Made by a program: the position numbers and the translations under genes | Assembly: GCA_002887195.1 (NCBI GenBank) | Contig: PJAB01001068.1 | Coordinates: 1-17,636 of the forward strand | Source of the DNA: Chrysochromulina parva | Lineage: Eukaryota; Haptophyta; Prymnesiales; Chrysochromulinaceae | Direction: 5' to 3' | DNA length: 17,636 nt | Notes under the pieces: generated by a model | Database searches by the model: none | What the model saw: only the letters and a program-made list of their open reading frames with translations | Told to the model about the DNA's origin: nothing | Shown here: piece by piece, positions 8,175 to 16,367 of the stretch | How the letters are laid out: each line of letters starts with the position of its first letter | Numbering within the stretch: the first letter of the stretch is position 1

Positions 8175-9129
8175 TCAGCGTGACTGGAGCATGCCCATGA
8201 GCTCGGACGCGAGGGCCTGCTTCTGGTTCTCCTGCGCCGCGCCCGCCGCCTTGTAGAGCTTGCTCACTGTCGATTTGGTCTTGCCAAAGTAGACATCCTG
8301 AAGCGAGTCGCGCATGCGATTCTCCATATCCTCAATCATCCGCCCCATGTTGGGCAGATGCGCGGTCCGCTCCTTGCCCTTGAAGGATTGCCTATCCTCC
8401 TTCTGCCGCGTCATGCTGCCAGACAGCTTGAGCTCTCCCGAGCTGTGTGAGCCGGTGCTGTGGTCCGTGGCCAGGCGCAACATGATAGTCGAGGTCAGTT
8501 TGTAGTGGGCCTCAGCGCCTTCGGGTCGCACCTCAATGACATGGATGGCGTCCCAGCCGCCCGATTCGAGCCCGCGCTTCTTCACGTCCACGTCCTTTTT
8601 GAGCAGGACGCACGCGGCGAAGCTCGTGTCGTCGAGCTCCCAGCAGTAAACGGAGGATGCGCCGCCCTCGTAGTATTGTGTCTTGTACGCTTCGAAGACC
8701 TCGTTCGCCGTCACCTCCAGCGACCGCAGGTGCGGCGGCGGCATGACGCCGTCGCTGATAGGTGGGTCGTACGAATTTGTCCACGGCGACCGGTACGAGT
8801 CTCCGTCGCGGTTGTAGTCGCAGAGCAAGTAGACATGCGCCTGAGAGTCTTTGGCAACCTGAAGCGGCTGGTCGATGGTGTTGAGCAGGTCGTCGGTGAG
8901 GTCGGGCGCCAGATCGACGAGCTCTGTGCAGCGGAGACGATCGACAACCGGCGCACGGTCAGCGCGAGCGCACTCTTGCTGGAGGCATTTTTCAGAGGGA
9001 CTCGCAGACAGAGCCTCATCGGCTGCGGAGGCGGCACGGGCCACGCTGACCTTCAAGGGAGCGCTCCATCCGCGACGGCGGCATTCGCCGCATCAGGTCC
9101 AGCGACGCGAGGAGCTTTGGATCCGCCAT
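8175..9129 (-). CDS. CAPZB: F-actin-capping protein subunit beta (CapZ beta)
   Basis: With the alpha subunit this protein caps actin filament barbed ends. Two exons, 9129-9051 and 8923-8175, give 275 residues, matching the usual ~272-277. Exon 1 encodes MADPKLLASLDLMRRMPPSR, the characteristic N-terminal helix. Splicing joins ERSLE to ELVDLAPDLTDDLL. Hallmarks follow: YLLCDYNRDGDSYRSPW, YDPPISDGVMPPP, YEGGASSVYCWELDD, WDAIHVIEV, AHYKLTSTIMLRL, GRMIEDMENRMRDSLQDVYF and FGKTKSTVSKLYKA, followed by a Gln-rich C-terminal helix that forms the actin-binding tentacle in known structures. A longer unspliced frame begins inside the intron and should be ignored. The gene is divergent from the CCDC112-like gene with 208 bp between starts, which may be a shared promoter. 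Confidence 0.96.
8924..9050 (-). other. Intron of the capping protein beta gene
   Basis: A 127-nt intron, donor cttgaag|GTCAGC and acceptor ctgcacAG|agctcg, phase 1, restoring the codon GAG in SLEELVDL. It contains no tandem repeats and no copy of the flanking exon, unlike the SM introns. Confidence 0.93.
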
Positions 9130-9337
9130 CTTCAAAGCCGCGGTGAGCGCGCTTTGGGCGTGAAGAGGTGCTCGCGGCGGGGCCGCCGACAAGAGTCTGG
9201 CATTGCAAACGTCCAAGTTTGCAACTCATCTTTCGAAGTTCCTAAGGTGCACGCGAGCGTTGATCCTAAACCCCTCGCCCAAATGCCACACATCCGCTTT
9301 GGCGAAACACCTTTCGCTTTTCGTTTCCCGCCCAGAA

Positions 9338-11641
9338 ATGGCGCCGAAGCGACTTACTTTCGGCGATGCCCCCGTGGCCGCGCCGCCCTCCCCGCCGCCT
9401 GCCGCAACAGTCGTGCAGCCGCCACCGTCCCTCCTACCATCGCCGTCGCCACCGTCCCTCCTACCATCGCCGTCGCGCGAGGCGTGGGTGTCAGCTGCCG
9501 ACGCACCTCCCGCCTCGCCCTCGCAGCTCACGCCGCCCTCGCCGAGCAGCAGTCCACAGCCTCCATCCACGTCGTCAGCATCCCGGCGCTCGTCCTCTGC
9601 GCCGTCATCCGTCGTCTCGTCGCGACCGCCGCTTGCACCCATCCCTCCCGCGCTGCTTGCGCTTCCTCGGCCGGTGCTCGCCGCTGCGATGCGCCAGAAC
9701 CCGCCTGGGCGGTTGAGGCCATCGGCATCCGCGGCCTCGCCGCCCGGCAATGCGAGCTTGGTGGCGGCCGACAAGCAGGCACGCACGGCGAAGCGCCAGT
9801 GGCTCGAGCAGGCTAAACTGCTTCAACAGCGCGCCGCGCTCCTAGGCAAGGAGTTCTTACCTCAGGCCGCGCTCGCCGAGCATGGCCTCGCGGAGGCGGT
9901 CGCGCCCGTGCTTGCCGACGTCGCGTCGCTCGCACGCGCGCGCGCCGAGGAGGCGGTGAGCCTCGCGCGTCAGCGGCAGCGCGCGGCCGAGCTGAGCGCC
10001 CGTTTCGGCGACCTCGTCAAGCACATTGGCGCCGGCGGCGAGTTTCTCGAGGAGCTGCGCCAAGCCATGGAGGGTGCGGAGGCTGAGATCGCGGCTCTAC
10101 GCGCGCGCCACGCGATGACCCTTGAGATGCTGGCGCAGGAGGAGAGGGAGACCGACGCCGAGCTCGAGGCGCTCGCACGCCGTTTCGAGGGCTGGACGAG
10201 CGAGGACGCCGCCGCCGCCGCCACCGCGCATGCTCCCTTGGGAGCCCAATACGGCACCCAAAACGGCGAGGCTGCAGGCGCGGCGGCATGGCTCCCCAAT
10301 ACGGCGCCCAATTCGGTGCCCAATACGGCGCAACACATGTCGCCGTCAACAGTGACGGCCCATCGGGTGCGCGAGCGGCGCGCAGGCGTTCCGGTGGCGG
10401 GTGCCGCGGAGGGGACCCCCTCACCGCCACCCGCGTGCGGGCTCGCCGACACCGCCACCGAACACACGCCCTCGCCCGAGGGGAGCTACCGGTACGGCGG
10501 CGGGAGCGGTGGAGGACGTCGTGGCGGTCGAGCGTCAGGCGGCGGCAGCGGCGGCGGCAGCGGCGACGGCGGCAGGATGAGCGCGCTGCACGCCGAAGTG
10601 GCGCAGCTCGACGCGTACCTTGGCCGCCTGGGCGGAGCCTCCTGTGGGTGGAATGACGAGGATCACGCGGCCTATCTGCGGCTACGCACCCAGACCCTCG
10701 GGGCCTCCCCGCCAAGCATGAGCGACGCTCAGCACGACGCTGAGCAGGCGTCGTCCTCGCCCTACAAGCAGCAGCAGCAGCAGCAGTTGCAGATGCAGCT
10801 CATCGAGCGAGGCGCTCGAGAGATTCCGGGGCACGACCTCGCGTCCGTCGCCGCGCACGAAAAGGCGCTGTCGGAGCGCGAGGTGGCCCTCGAGCGGCGT
10901 CGCCAGCTGCTACAGCAGTGGAGAGCTGCTAAGGAGGCAGACGCCCTCGCCGCGCGCGCGGCCGCCGCGCAGGAGGTGGCGACCACCACGAGTGCGGTGG
11001 CGTCTCGCTCCGTCTCGAGGATCGGTACTGGTGCGCGCGACGTGGGCAGCAGAGAGGCCGAAGAGGCACGCCAGAGGCAGCTTGACGAGTGGCGGCAGCG
11101 CAAGATGGCGGAGCATGAGGCCAAGGCGCAGGCCGTGACCATCCAAAAGGAGGCGGCGATGCGTAAGCAGGAGGAGGCGCGAGCACGGCACGCGCGCATC
11201 AAGGAGGGCCTCGCGGCACGCGCGATGGCAAGAGAAGCTGAGGCCGCGTCCCTCCGGCGACTGGCTGAGCGTCAGAAGCGAGAGGCGGCCGCAGCGACGG
11301 CACACGATCGTCAGGTCGCGCTGCTTACGATGCAGCAGCGCGACGCCGAGGAGACAGAGCGGCGCAAGTACGCGGCCGCCCTGCGCGCCGAGGAGCGGCT
11401 GAGGCGCGAGGAGCGGCTGCGAGAGCTCGCAGCCGCCGCTCGTCCGCCCGAGATAGCGCGTCAGCCTCGGGACCCGGAGCGCTTGCTCAAGACGACGCGG
11501 GCGGCGACCGCGCGCAAGCAGGAGACGGCGCAGGCGATGGAGGGCCTCGCCGCTGCCAAGGACAGCCGTTTCGGTTCTAGCTCGCTCACTTTCCAGGCGG
11601 CCGGAAGCCGGGCGAGCGTCGCGTGGCGCCAAGGGCTGTGA
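9338..11641 (+). CDS. CCDC112-like coiled-coil protein (centriolar satellite / ciliary)
   Basis: This is a 767-residue protein starting at cccagaaATGG; the reading frame extends upstream but has no earlier ATG. The first ~140 residues are Pro/Ser-rich disorder. A first coiled coil spans ~150-290. A low-complexity Ala/Gly/Asn stretch (~290-430) contains short internal repeats. The C-terminal half matches the CCDC112/CCDC148 family: GWNDEDHAAYLRLR (~436), IPGHDLASVAAHEKAL (~496), a long charged coiled coil with QLDEWRQRKMAEHEAKAQ, then RDPERLLKTTRAA (~710) and the terminal WRQGL, which corresponds to the conserved WRQGI end of animal CCDC112. In animals CCDC112 is a centriolar satellite protein linked to cilia, so this organism probably has flagella. 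Placement in the CCDC112 rather than CCDC148 branch is by eye. Confidence 0.83.
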   Translation: MAPKRLTFGDAPVAAPPSPPPAATVVQPPPSLLPSPSPPSLLPSPSREAWVSAADAPPASPSQLTPPSPSSSPQPPSTSSASRRSSSAPSSVVSSRPPLAPIPPALLALPRPVLAAAMRQNPPGRLRPSASAASPPGNASLVAADKQARTAKRQWLEQAKLLQQRAALLGKEFLPQAALAEHGLAEAVAPVLADVASLARARAEEAVSLARQRQRAAELSARFGDLVKHIGAGGEFLEELRQAMEGAEAEIAALRARHAMTLEMLAQEERETDAELEALARRFEGWTSEDAAAAATAHAPLGAQYGTQNGEAAGAAAWLPNTAPNSVPNTAQHMSPSTVTAHRVRERRAGVPVAGAAEGTPSPPPACGLADTATEHTPSPEGSYRYGGGSGGGRRGGRASGGGSGGGSGDGGRMSALHAEVAQLDAYLGRLGGASCGWNDEDHAAYLRLRTQTLGASPPSMSDAQHDAEQASSSPYKQQQQQQLQMQLIERGAREIPGHDLASVAAHEKALSEREVALERRRQLLQQWRAAKEADALAARAAAAQEVATTTSAVASRSVSRIGTGARDVGSREAEEARQRQLDEWRQRKMAEHEAKAQAVTIQKEAAMRKQEEARARHARIKEGLAARAMAREAEAASLRRLAERQKREAAAATAHDRQVALLTMQQRDAEETERRKYAAALRAEERLRREERLRELAAAARPPEIARQPRDPERLLKTTRAATARKQETAQAMEGLAAAKDSRFGSSSLTFQAAGSRASVAWRQGL
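9421..9474. repeat. 27-bp in-frame tandem duplication
   Basis: Two exact 27-bp copies (9421-9447 and 9448-9474) encode a repeated Pro/Ser/Leu nonapeptide (PPSLLPSPS) in the disordered N-terminus of the CCDC112-like protein. Confidence 0.93.
10240..10335. repeat. Degenerate 12-bp repeat cccaatacggcg in coding sequence
   Basis: Several copies of a 12-mer (cccaatacggcg with one or two changes) occur in two blocks. The first block is read as AQYGTQNG and the second as PNTAPNSVPNTA, that is, the same repeat in two different frames. The blocks lie in the low-complexity linker of the CCDC112-like protein. Confidence 0.8.
10768..10799. repeat. CAG tract encoding polyGln
   Basis: A run of cag codons with minor interruptions (QQQQQQLQMQ) lies just upstream of the conserved IPGHDL block of the CCDC112-like protein. 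Confidence 0.85.
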
Positions 11642-11919
11642 TCGGAGCGACGCAGCTCTGGCTTCCCTGTCGCGGCCGAGACCGAGGATTGTCCGCTGCA
11701 TGCCGCTTCCTATCCGGCGATGTCGAATGTGATATGTGTGTGCCTGTGCGTGTGAGGGTCCCTACCCAGTCCCGTTCGCCGCTGCCATGCCGGCGCACGT
11801 GGTAAGACGACTTTGGCCCATATTCACGTTGCACGTTCACATTCACGCTCGAGAGTTCTGAGAGGCGACGCGTCGATGTGGACGGAAGCGTCGACGACGG
11901 GAGTGTGGACGGGAGCGCC

Positions 11920-14027
11920 ATGGGCAAATTCAAGGCAAAGTATGCTGAAATGGCAGGGACCTCAGCCCTCGGTGGTATCCATCCTACTAACGGCATCGGC
12001 AAGAAGAAGAAGATGAAGAACCATGGCGGCGCAGTGGCATCTGGAGCGGCAGCTCAAACCAACGTCGTCGCAGAAGCCGCACCCAAGGCCAACCCGCACT
12101 CGCGCACGTCAAGCACGACGCGGGCTCACCTCTCAACGGCATCCTTCTCCTCGCTGCCGTTCTCGGCTCCCACGGCGCGCGCGCTCGCGGAAGTGCTGCG
12201 CTACGAGCGCATGACGCTTGTTCAGGAGGCAACTCTGCCCGTGGCACTGAAGGGCCACGACGTGATCGCCAAGGCCAAGACGGGCACGGGCAAGACGATT
12301 GGCTTCCTGCTGCCGACCGTCGAACGGCTCGCCAGCGCGCGTGGGACGGCTGGGACGGTCCTTGCTCTCGCCATCTCGCCCACGCGTGAGCTCGCCTCCC
12401 AGATCCAGCAAGAGGCGGAGCAGCTCATCTCCTTCCACCGACCCGCCTTGTCGTCCATGGTGGTCGTCGGCGGCACGAACGTCGGCGCGGATGCGGCCAA
12501 GCTGCGCCGCGCGCCGCCCTCAATCCTCGTGGCAACGCCTGGTCGACTCAATGACTTGCTCGCCAACCACCACGGCGTCCTCGACCTCTTCAGTCGACTC
12601 ATGGTATCTGATGGCATCTGATGGCATCTGATTGCATCTGACTGCATCTGATGGCTGCTGATGGCATCCGAGTGCATCTGAGTGAATCCGAGCGGATTTG
12701 ACGGATCTGATGCGATCAGATCGCATCTCATACATCTCTCTCTCTCTCTCTCTCTCTCTGATCGCAACCGATCACCATGGATGGCCTCCCTCATCAGGTC
12801 CTCATCTTTGACGAGGCTGACCAGCTGCTCGAGATGGGCTTTCGGCCGGCCGTGGAGCAAATCTTAGCCGCGCTGACGCCGACGGCAGCGACGCGCCAGA
12901 CGCTGCTCTTCTCGGCGACGCTACCCAAAGATGTGTTGCGCATCGCGCAGTTTGCGACGCGTAACGCGCGGCTGATCGACACAGTTGGGGAAGACGAGGA
13001 GCAAACAAATACTCACGTGGCTCAGACGGTCATTGTGACGTCACTCAAGGCCCAGGCGGCCGAGCTGCTCCACTTGCTGCGTGAGCTGCGCCGCTCAGAG
13101 CACAAGATCGTCGTCTTCTTTCCGACCGCGCGCCAAACGCAGCTGTACGCCGAGGCGCTCGCCCAGTTCCCATGCGAGATCTCGGTGCTCGAGATGCACT
13201 CGCGCAAGTCGCAGGCGCAGCGCACGCGCGTGGCGGAGCAGTTCCGTGAAGGCTCGAATGTCGTCATGTTCTCCTCTGACGTGTCGGCACGCGGCATGGA
13301 CTATCCGGACGTCACCGCTGTCATCCAGCTGGGGATGGCAGCCGACAAGGCACAGTACGTGCATCGGCTTGGGCGCACAGGGCGCGCAGGCAAGGCAGGC
13401 GGCGGCTATCTGCTCCTCTGTGAAGAGGAAGGCCCCTTCCTCAAGATGCTCGACGAGCTGCCCGTGACGAGGCGCGCGCCGCTCAAGGCCTCCGAGTCGG
13501 CCAAGCTGACGAGCGACTTTGCAGAAGCGATGCTACGTGTTTCAGCGAGTACCAAAGTGGCCAGTTACCTTGCATGGCTCGGCTTCTACAATACGTTCAC
13601 CAAGCGTCTTGGATGGACCAAGGCCGAATGTGTGCGCCGCGCCAACCTCTTTGCGAGCACCGTGCTCGGGCTTGCTACGCCGCCGCCTATCGAGGCGCGC
13701 ACCGCGAGCAAGATGGGCCTTGTGGGAGTCCCGGGGCTGGTCTTTGGCACCGGGCAGTCCAAGCAGGGCAAGGGCCATGGCGGCGGCAAGGGCGGCAAGG
13801 GCCGTGGAGGCGGCAAGGGCGGCAACGGCCATGGCGGCGGCCATGGCCATGGCGGCGGCGAAGGTCGCGGCGGAGGGGGCGCGCGCGAGGACGGCGGTGC
13901 TGGACCGCACGGCCGTTTGGCAGGCCCGGTGCTGCACAAGACCATCCAAAAGAAGCACAAGGGCGGCGGCAAGGGTGGCGGCAAGGGTAAAGGCAAGGGT
14001 AAAGGCGGCGGAGGCCGGGGATGGTGA
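11920..14027 (+). CDS. DEAD-box ATP-dependent RNA helicase, MSS116/RH31-like
   Basis: Exons 11920-12603 and 12798-14027 give 637 residues. The protein unwinds RNA duplexes using ATP. Motifs in order: Q-motif glutamine in MTLVQEATLP; motif I AKTGTGKT (~119-126); Ia SPTRELASQI; Ib ATPGRLNDLL; II DEAD (~233-236), completed by splicing next to VLIFDEADQLLEMGF; III SAT (~267); IV KIVVFFPT; V SSDVSARGMDYPDV; VI HRLGRTGRAG (~417-426). After the helicase core, LGFYNTFTKRLGWTK and the later KMGLVGVPGL match the C-terminal extension of the MSS116/plant RH25-RH26-RH31 group, many of which are organellar. The tail (~545-637) is very rich in Gly, Lys and His (GKGHGGGKGGKGRGGGKGG), an RNA-binding type tail. 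The start at 11920 has the context gcgccATGG; a poly-Lys patch (GKKKKMKN) near residue 27 could be a nuclear or nucleolar signal, so the cellular location is open. Confidence 0.95.
12604..12797 (+). other. Intron of the DEAD-box gene, 10-bp periodic repeats
   Basis: A 194-nt intron, donor ctcatg|GTATCTG and acceptor cctcatCAG|gtcctc, phase 0. From 12606 to about 12725 it consists of 10-bp tandem units, consensus atctgatggc, clean at the 5' side and degenerating downstream. A (TC)12 microsatellite follows at 12735-12759, and then the 3' end gatggcctccctcatcag. That 3' end matches the end of SM intron 1 at 17 of 18 positions. Confidence 0.93.
12735..12759. repeat. (TC)12 microsatellite in the DEAD-box intron
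   Basis: An uninterrupted run of tc dinucleotides, 25 nt long, lies between the 10-bp repeats and the acceptor. It may act as an extended polypyrimidine tract. Confidence 0.97.
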
Positions 14028-14691
14028 GATACCAGTACGTGAGATACATGTACCCGCTCCATGGTGCACGAGGGATCTCGCGTTGCGCGGCTCGCGTCAC
14101 CACTGTGCCGCCAGCGCCACGACTACAGCTGAACGCTCTATACCGAGTCGAGTCGAGAAGCTGAGCTCCACCTGCACGCTGCAGGCAACTCTAGCCTCCG
14201 CGTGAAACTGAATGCCTCGTGCGCGGTGCGGTGTGACGTGACGACAACTGATCGAACGTGTGTGTGTGTTGCGTGTCTCATTGCTCATGCTCTCGTCTGC
14301 CGGCGCCTCGCCCTAGGCCCTACGGGTACGGCGCTACGCTGCCGTAGCTTAGACGAGATGCAGGGCTTGGATGCAGGGTTTGGAGTGCGTCGGGTGGGCG
14401 CGGCTCCTCTCCGGGCCGAATACCGACCGAAAGCGGACGAATTTACAATACCCACATGGTACTGCTGTAGACATTATGTTTCCTACCGTACAGTATTCAA
14501 ACCGACGCGGTGCTGACCGAACTCGAAACTGAGATGAGAGCGATAGTGTACTACTCGTAACCGGTGCGCGGTGACACGCCGTGTCGACGGAGCTGGCACT
14601 TCTGACTTGCACCATCACGCCGTACCGAATCTTGAGGGATAGTCTGAGACAGCAGCCTGAACTTTGAGTGCAGAACTGAGTTCAGGCTCTT
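14028..14691. other. Gene-free stretch between the helicase gene and the 98-bp array
   Basis: About 660 bp with no convincing coding frame, holding the 3' end of the helicase transcript. It includes a short gt run near 14260 and an inverted repeat at 14654-14688. No transposon or RNA gene was recognised. Confidence 0.5.
14654..14688. repeat. Perfect 10-bp inverted repeat, 15-nt loop
   Basis: agcctgaact (14654-14663) and agttcaggct (14679-14688) are exact reverse complements. The hairpin ends 3 bp before the first copy of the 98-bp tandem repeat, so it could mark that array's border or form a 3' end structure for one of the two convergent transcripts. Confidence 0.75.
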
Positions 14692-15082
14692 CCATGCTTC
14701 ATCAATGCTTCGTCAATAGCTTCGTCAATAGCTTCGCACCCACCATGAGCCCTGGTCCGGCCGCTCTGGCCCGAGCCTCGCCCTGAGCTCCATGCTTCAT
14801 CAATGCTTCGTCAATAGCTTCGTCAATAGCTTCGCACCCACCATGAGCCCTGGTCCGGCCGCTCTGGCCCGAGCCTGCCCTGAGCTCCATGCTTCATCAA
14901 TGCTTCGTCAATAGCTTCGTCAATAGCTTCGCACCCACCATGAGCCCTGGTTCGGCCGCTCTGGCCCGAGCCTCGCCCTGAGCTCGATGCTTCATCAATG
15001 CTTCGTCAATAGCTTCGTCAATAGCTTCGCACCCACCATGAGCCCTGGTTCGGCCGCTCTGGCCCGAGCCTCGCCCTGAGCT
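14692..15082. repeat. 98-bp tandem repeat, four copies
   Basis: Four adjacent copies begin at 14692, 14790, 14887 and 14985, with lengths 98, 97, 98 and 98 bp. They are nearly identical: one lost base near 14877, ggtccgg in the first two copies versus ggttcgg in the last two, and a c-to-g change at the start of the fourth. Each unit contains its own shorter repeat (a 12-mer, cttcgtcaatag on the plus strand, twice, plus a partial copy). The last copy supplies the stop codon and C-terminal ~30 codons of the methyltransferase gene. Confidence 0.97.
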
Positions 15083-16152
15083 CGATATGCGAGGGTTGTG
15101 CGCGGGCTACCTGCCCTTGCGACCTGCAGATCGTCGAGGACGGCAATGCGCGGCGCATCCGACCGGTACTTGAAGAGTGCGAAGCCCCACCGCGAGCAGA
15201 CTGGCGAGCGAAATGAAGGGCCTCGCATGCACTGATTGAATGCCGAGGGTGCGTCGAATGGTCCATACGACTCCGGGATGACGAGTTGGTCGAGTCCCCG
15301 AAGTGTCTCTAGCGCGGAGCCCGGGTCCGAATTGATGTCGTCGGCGACGGCCATGCCGCCCTCGCGCGTCGCGTTGCGCATGTTGACCATGTCGAGCATA
15401 GCGCCCTGCAACGAGTGGTCGCCGTCGACGAAGATCATATCGCATTTTCGTGGGTGCTCGCGCGTCCATGCGGGCACGGTGACTGCGGAATCGCCTGGAT
15501 GCAGCCTGAAGCGCTGGCCGAACGTGGTGCGGAGCAGCGAAGTCGTCGCGTTCGAGTACTTCCACATCATCAGGTCGAAGGCGTGCACCGTCAACTGCGG
15601 GTTGGCTAGCAGCATGGCCGCCGACGAGTGACCTCCGTTGAAGCCAATTTCGCAGTAGACCCTCACGTCCGGCTGGCGCACGAGTTCGACCATGCGCCGC
15701 AGCTGGAGCTCGCGCACGTAGCCCGTTTGCCACGCGTAGCCAGGCTCGGCCAATGCCATCATGGCGTCGAGCAGATTCCACATGGTGAAGATGGCTGCCA
15801 TCGTCTCCGTGTTGCCGCTCGGAAGGAACCTCGCCGCGCCGAGCTTGGCTTGGACGAGGACGGGCGGCGCGGACAAGGCCGCGGGTATATCAGCGTAGGG
15901 CACGGCGCTCGCGCTCCGGCCAAAGATCCCACCACGCTGCGCCATCGTGCACGTGCAAAAGTGGCGTGGCGGGATGCCCTCGAGAATCCTGCCCGGAACG
16001 CCGCACGTGATGCTCAACCCGTTGCATATGAATTGGCCGCGGCAGCCCGGCCCAATCCACATGTGCTGGTCGATGCAACCATAGCTGACGCTGGCGACGC
16101 ACGCCTTCTTGCTCGTGCGCCGCACGAGGGTCACGTTGCACGCGGGCGCCAT
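14995..16152 (-). CDS. Methyltransferase-like protein with Cys-rich DUF3011-like N-terminus
   Basis: 385 residues from the first in-frame ATG. Residues ~5-52 (CNVTLVRRTSKKACVAS ... DQHMWIGPGCRGQFIC) resemble the DUF3011-type extracellular module with spaced Cys residues and a WxxxGCRGxF motif. Residues ~160-290 look like a Methyltransf_24-type SAM-dependent methyltransferase: VRVYCEIGFNGGHSSAAMLL (motif I, ~168-177), VHAFDLM, then CDMIFVDGDHSLQGAMLD (~237-254) and GGMAVADDINSD. Substrate unknown; relatives are often sugar- or glycan-modifying. A further N-terminal exon with a signal peptide may exist, because the frame is open 5' of this ATG to 16191 but has no ATG there. The last ~30 residues (AQGEARARAAEPGLMVGAKL onward) are encoded by a copy of the 98-bp tandem repeat, so the native C-terminus may have been replaced. 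Confidence 0.75.
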   Translation of the reverse strand: MAPACNVTLVRRTSKKACVASVSYGCIDQHMWIGPGCRGQFICNGLSITCGVPGRILEGIPPRHFCTCTMAQRGGIFGRSASAVPYADIPAALSAPPVLVQAKLGAARFLPSGNTETMAAIFTMWNLLDAMMALAEPGYAWQTGYVRELQLRRMVELVRQPDVRVYCEIGFNGGHSSAAMLLANPQLTVHAFDLMMWKYSNATTSLLRTTFGQRFRLHPGDSAVTVPAWTREHPRKCDMIFVDGDHSLQGAMLDMVNMRNATREGGMAVADDINSDPGSALETLRGLDQLVIPESYGPFDAPSAFNQCMRGPSFRSPVCSRWGFALFKYRSDAPRIAVLDDLQVARAGSPRTTLAYRAQGEARARAAEPGLMVGAKLLTKLLTKH

Positions 16153-16195
16153 TCTCGGCAAAACCTCTCTCTCGAACACGTGCCGTTGCAACGGT

Positions 16196-16213
16196 CGTGT
16201 GAACGTTCACACG
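16196..16213. promoter_or_regulatory. 18-bp perfect palindrome upstream of the methyltransferase
   Basis: cgtgtgaacgttcacacg equals its own reverse complement over 18 bp. It lies 44 bp upstream of the chosen methyltransferase ATG and about 155 bp upstream of the divergent DNRLRE gene. Perfect symmetry of this length suggests a dimeric transcription factor site; this is inference. Confidence 0.4.
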
Positions 16214-16367
16214 TGTACTGTCAAATGGTCAGGCACGACCTGTTCAACTGTGAGTTGGTGCCTTCTCGGGTAGCGTCGGTGTCTTTTTACCGGTAGCCAC
16301 TTTAACCAAGTTCCGCTCTTCGGAGACACCGAGGCATTATCAAAACGCGACAGTCCACAGCTTCGCG

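Noticed and set aside
8924..9056. Start of the longer capping-protein frame (MKVSVARAASAADE)
   Set aside because: This is intron sequence; the spliced N-terminus MADPKLLASLDLMRR matches the family and the length.
13542..14069. Minus-strand Ala/Pro-rich open frames under the helicase C-terminus
   Set aside because: They are complements of the Gly/Lys-rich tail of the DEAD-box protein and carry no independent motifs.
14702..14890. Minus-strand 62-codon open frame inside the 98-bp array
   Set aside because: It consists only of repeat sequence read in two frames and has no promoter or conserved content.
14692..15082. Possible CRISPR array
   Set aside because: The copies are directly adjacent with no variable spacers, and the genome is eukaryotic.
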